Of a stretch of 64,000 nt of DNA, positions 63,258 to 64,000 are shown one piece after another. The notes below the pieces were generated by a model that saw only the letters and a program-made list of their open reading frames with translations, had not been told where the DNA came from and searched no databases. Within the stretch, counting starts at the first letter, position 1. Each line of letters opens with the position of its first letter. Origin of the DNA: Rhizobium sp. BK316. Lineage in GTDB: Bacteria; Pseudomonadota; Alphaproteobacteria; Rhizobiales; Rhizobiaceae. A program made the translations under genes and the position numbers. The stretch covers positions 1,773,309 to 1,837,308 of the forward strand of contig NZ_JACHZR010000001.1 of the NCBI RefSeq assembly GCF_014193695.1. Direction: 5' to 3'.

Positions 63258-64000
63258 GCGAACCGGCCGTTCGCTTCACGGTCGTGACGCATCGTTACGG
63301 CCGGATTGCCGCACTCGATGGTGTCGACCTCGCCGTTCCCGCCGGCTGCATGGCCGGACTGGTCGGCCCCGATGGCGTCGGCAAATCGACGCTGCTCGGT
63401 CTTGCGGCGGGTATTACCCGCATCCAGCACGGACATGTCGAGGTGCTTGGCGGCGACATGGCCGATCGGCGCCATCGTCGCGACGCCCGTGCCCACCTTG
63501 CCTTCATGCCGCAAGGCCTCGGACGCAATCTCTATCCGACGTTGAGCGTCGCGGAAAACCTCGATTTCTTCGGTCGCCTCTTCGGCCAGGACGGTCTGCA
63601 ACGCCGTGCACGCATGGACGAACTATTGCGAATGACCGGCTTGCTGCCCTTTCGTGATCGGCCCGCCGGCAAGCTTTCGGGTGGCATGAGGCAGAAGCTC
63701 GGTATCTGCGCCTCGCTCCTGCATGATCCCGATCTGCTGATCCTCGACGAACCGACGACCGGCATCGATCCGCTCTCGCGGCGGCAGTTCTGGGAGCTCG
63801 TCGATCACATTCGCGAGCGGCGGCCGCAGATGAGCGTGATCGTCGCCACCGCCTATATGGAGGAGGCCGAACGCTTCGACTGGCTTGCCGCATTGCACGC
63901 GGGCAGGCTGATCGCGACCGGCAGCCCCGGCGATATCATGCGGCAGGCCCGGCAGCAGACCCTGGAGGCGGCCTTCACGGCGCTGATGCCGAATACCGGC
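63254..64000 (+). CDS. ABC transporter ATPase, RbbA/YhiH-like (3' part beyond the window)
   Basis: The first 249 residues are present. Walker A is GPDGVGKST, with Asp in place of the usual Asn, the signature [10 protein letters not shown], Walker [13 protein letters not shown]. RbbA/YhiH proteins have two ATPase domains followed by an ABC2 permease and span about 900 residues, so most lies outside. Pairing with an HlyD protein fits the YhiI-YhiH exporter group. Substrate unknown. Confidence 0.88.
   Translation, partial: MSEPAVRFTVVTHRYGRIAALDGVDLAVPAGCMAGLVGPDGVGKSTLLGLAAGITRIQHGHVEVLGGDMADRRHRRDARAHLAFMPQGLGRNLYPTLSVAENLDFFGRLFGQDGLQRRARMDELLRMTGLLPFRDRPAGKLSGGMRQKLGICASLLHDPDLLILDEPTTGIDPLSRRQFWELVDHIRERRPQMSVIVATAYMEEAERFDWLAALHAGRLIATGSPGDIMRQARQQTLEAAFTALMPNTG

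Noticed and set aside
1..64000. CRISPR arrays, rRNA genes, prophage or complete insertion sequences
   Set aside because: No regular repeat-spacer pattern, rRNA-like stretch, phage structural gene or intact transposase was seen.

Overview
The window looks like a chromosomal segment of a Rhizobium-type alphaproteobacterium. The evidence is GC-rich flanking genes, a maltooligosyltrehalose synthase, a paired PbpC and alpha-2-macroglobulin module, a match to the alphaproteobacterial EcfG stress promoter, small type II toxin-antitoxin modules and relics of IS630 and IS5/IS427 elements. Species cannot be fixed from this window.

Layout. (1) 1-13.8 kb is housekeeping and envelope: treY (cut by the left edge), a HigBA-like toxin-antitoxin pair with its operator, relics of a PIN toxin and two IS transposases around an acyltransferase gene, pbpC plus a giant alpha-2-macroglobulin lipoprotein-like gene, and an exported MsrA with a clear terminator. 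(2) 14.0-14.5 kb holds a receiver-only response regulator behind an EcfG-type promoter. (3) 14.7-46.2 kb is a large, more AT-rich surface polysaccharide (probably O-antigen or capsule) locus. Most genes lie on the plus strand and many overlap by 4 bases. (4) 46.2-47.5 kb has no convincing gene and ends at a tRNA-Val. (5) 47.7-54.3 kb holds a methyltransferase, a UDP-glucuronate-type epimerase and a patch of small defence or toxin-like genes and relics (MNT-HEPN fusion, AbiEii fragment, TacAT pair). (6) 54.3-64 kb is again ordinary: exported proteins, a FecBCD-type metal-chelate ABC transporter, the CbpA/CbpM co-chaperone pair, a zinc alcohol dehydrogenase and the start of an HlyD plus ABC exporter operon cut by the right edge.

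How the polysaccharide genes fit together. Genes at 14.7-25.7 kb make a CMP-activated legionaminic-acid-like nonulosonate: CBS/nucleotidyltransferase (PtmE-like), dehydratase (LegB-like), aminotransferase (LegC), hydrolysing 2-epimerase (LegG), NeuD-type acetyltransferase (LegH), synthase (LegI) and cytidylyltransferase (LegF, opposite strand). A WbpB/WbpD/WbpE set at 28.7-31.3 kb makes a 2,3-diamino-2,3-dideoxyuronic acid. An FnlA/FnlB/FnlC set at 39.8-43.1 kb makes UDP-N-acetyl-L-fucosamine. Wzx, two Wzy-like proteins, at least two GT4 glycosyltransferases, one unrecognised GT-like protein and an O-acetyltransferase would assemble and decorate the repeat unit.

The most striking feature is that two complete sugar-amidination cassettes (PseA/WbpG-type amidotransferase plus HisF-like plus HisH-like) occur in one locus, in mirror-image gene order, one beside the nonulosonate genes and one downstream of the diaminouronate genes. 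Their HisF proteins have each lost a different one of the two catalytic aspartates of true HisF. This predicts a surface glycan carrying two different acetamidino sugars.
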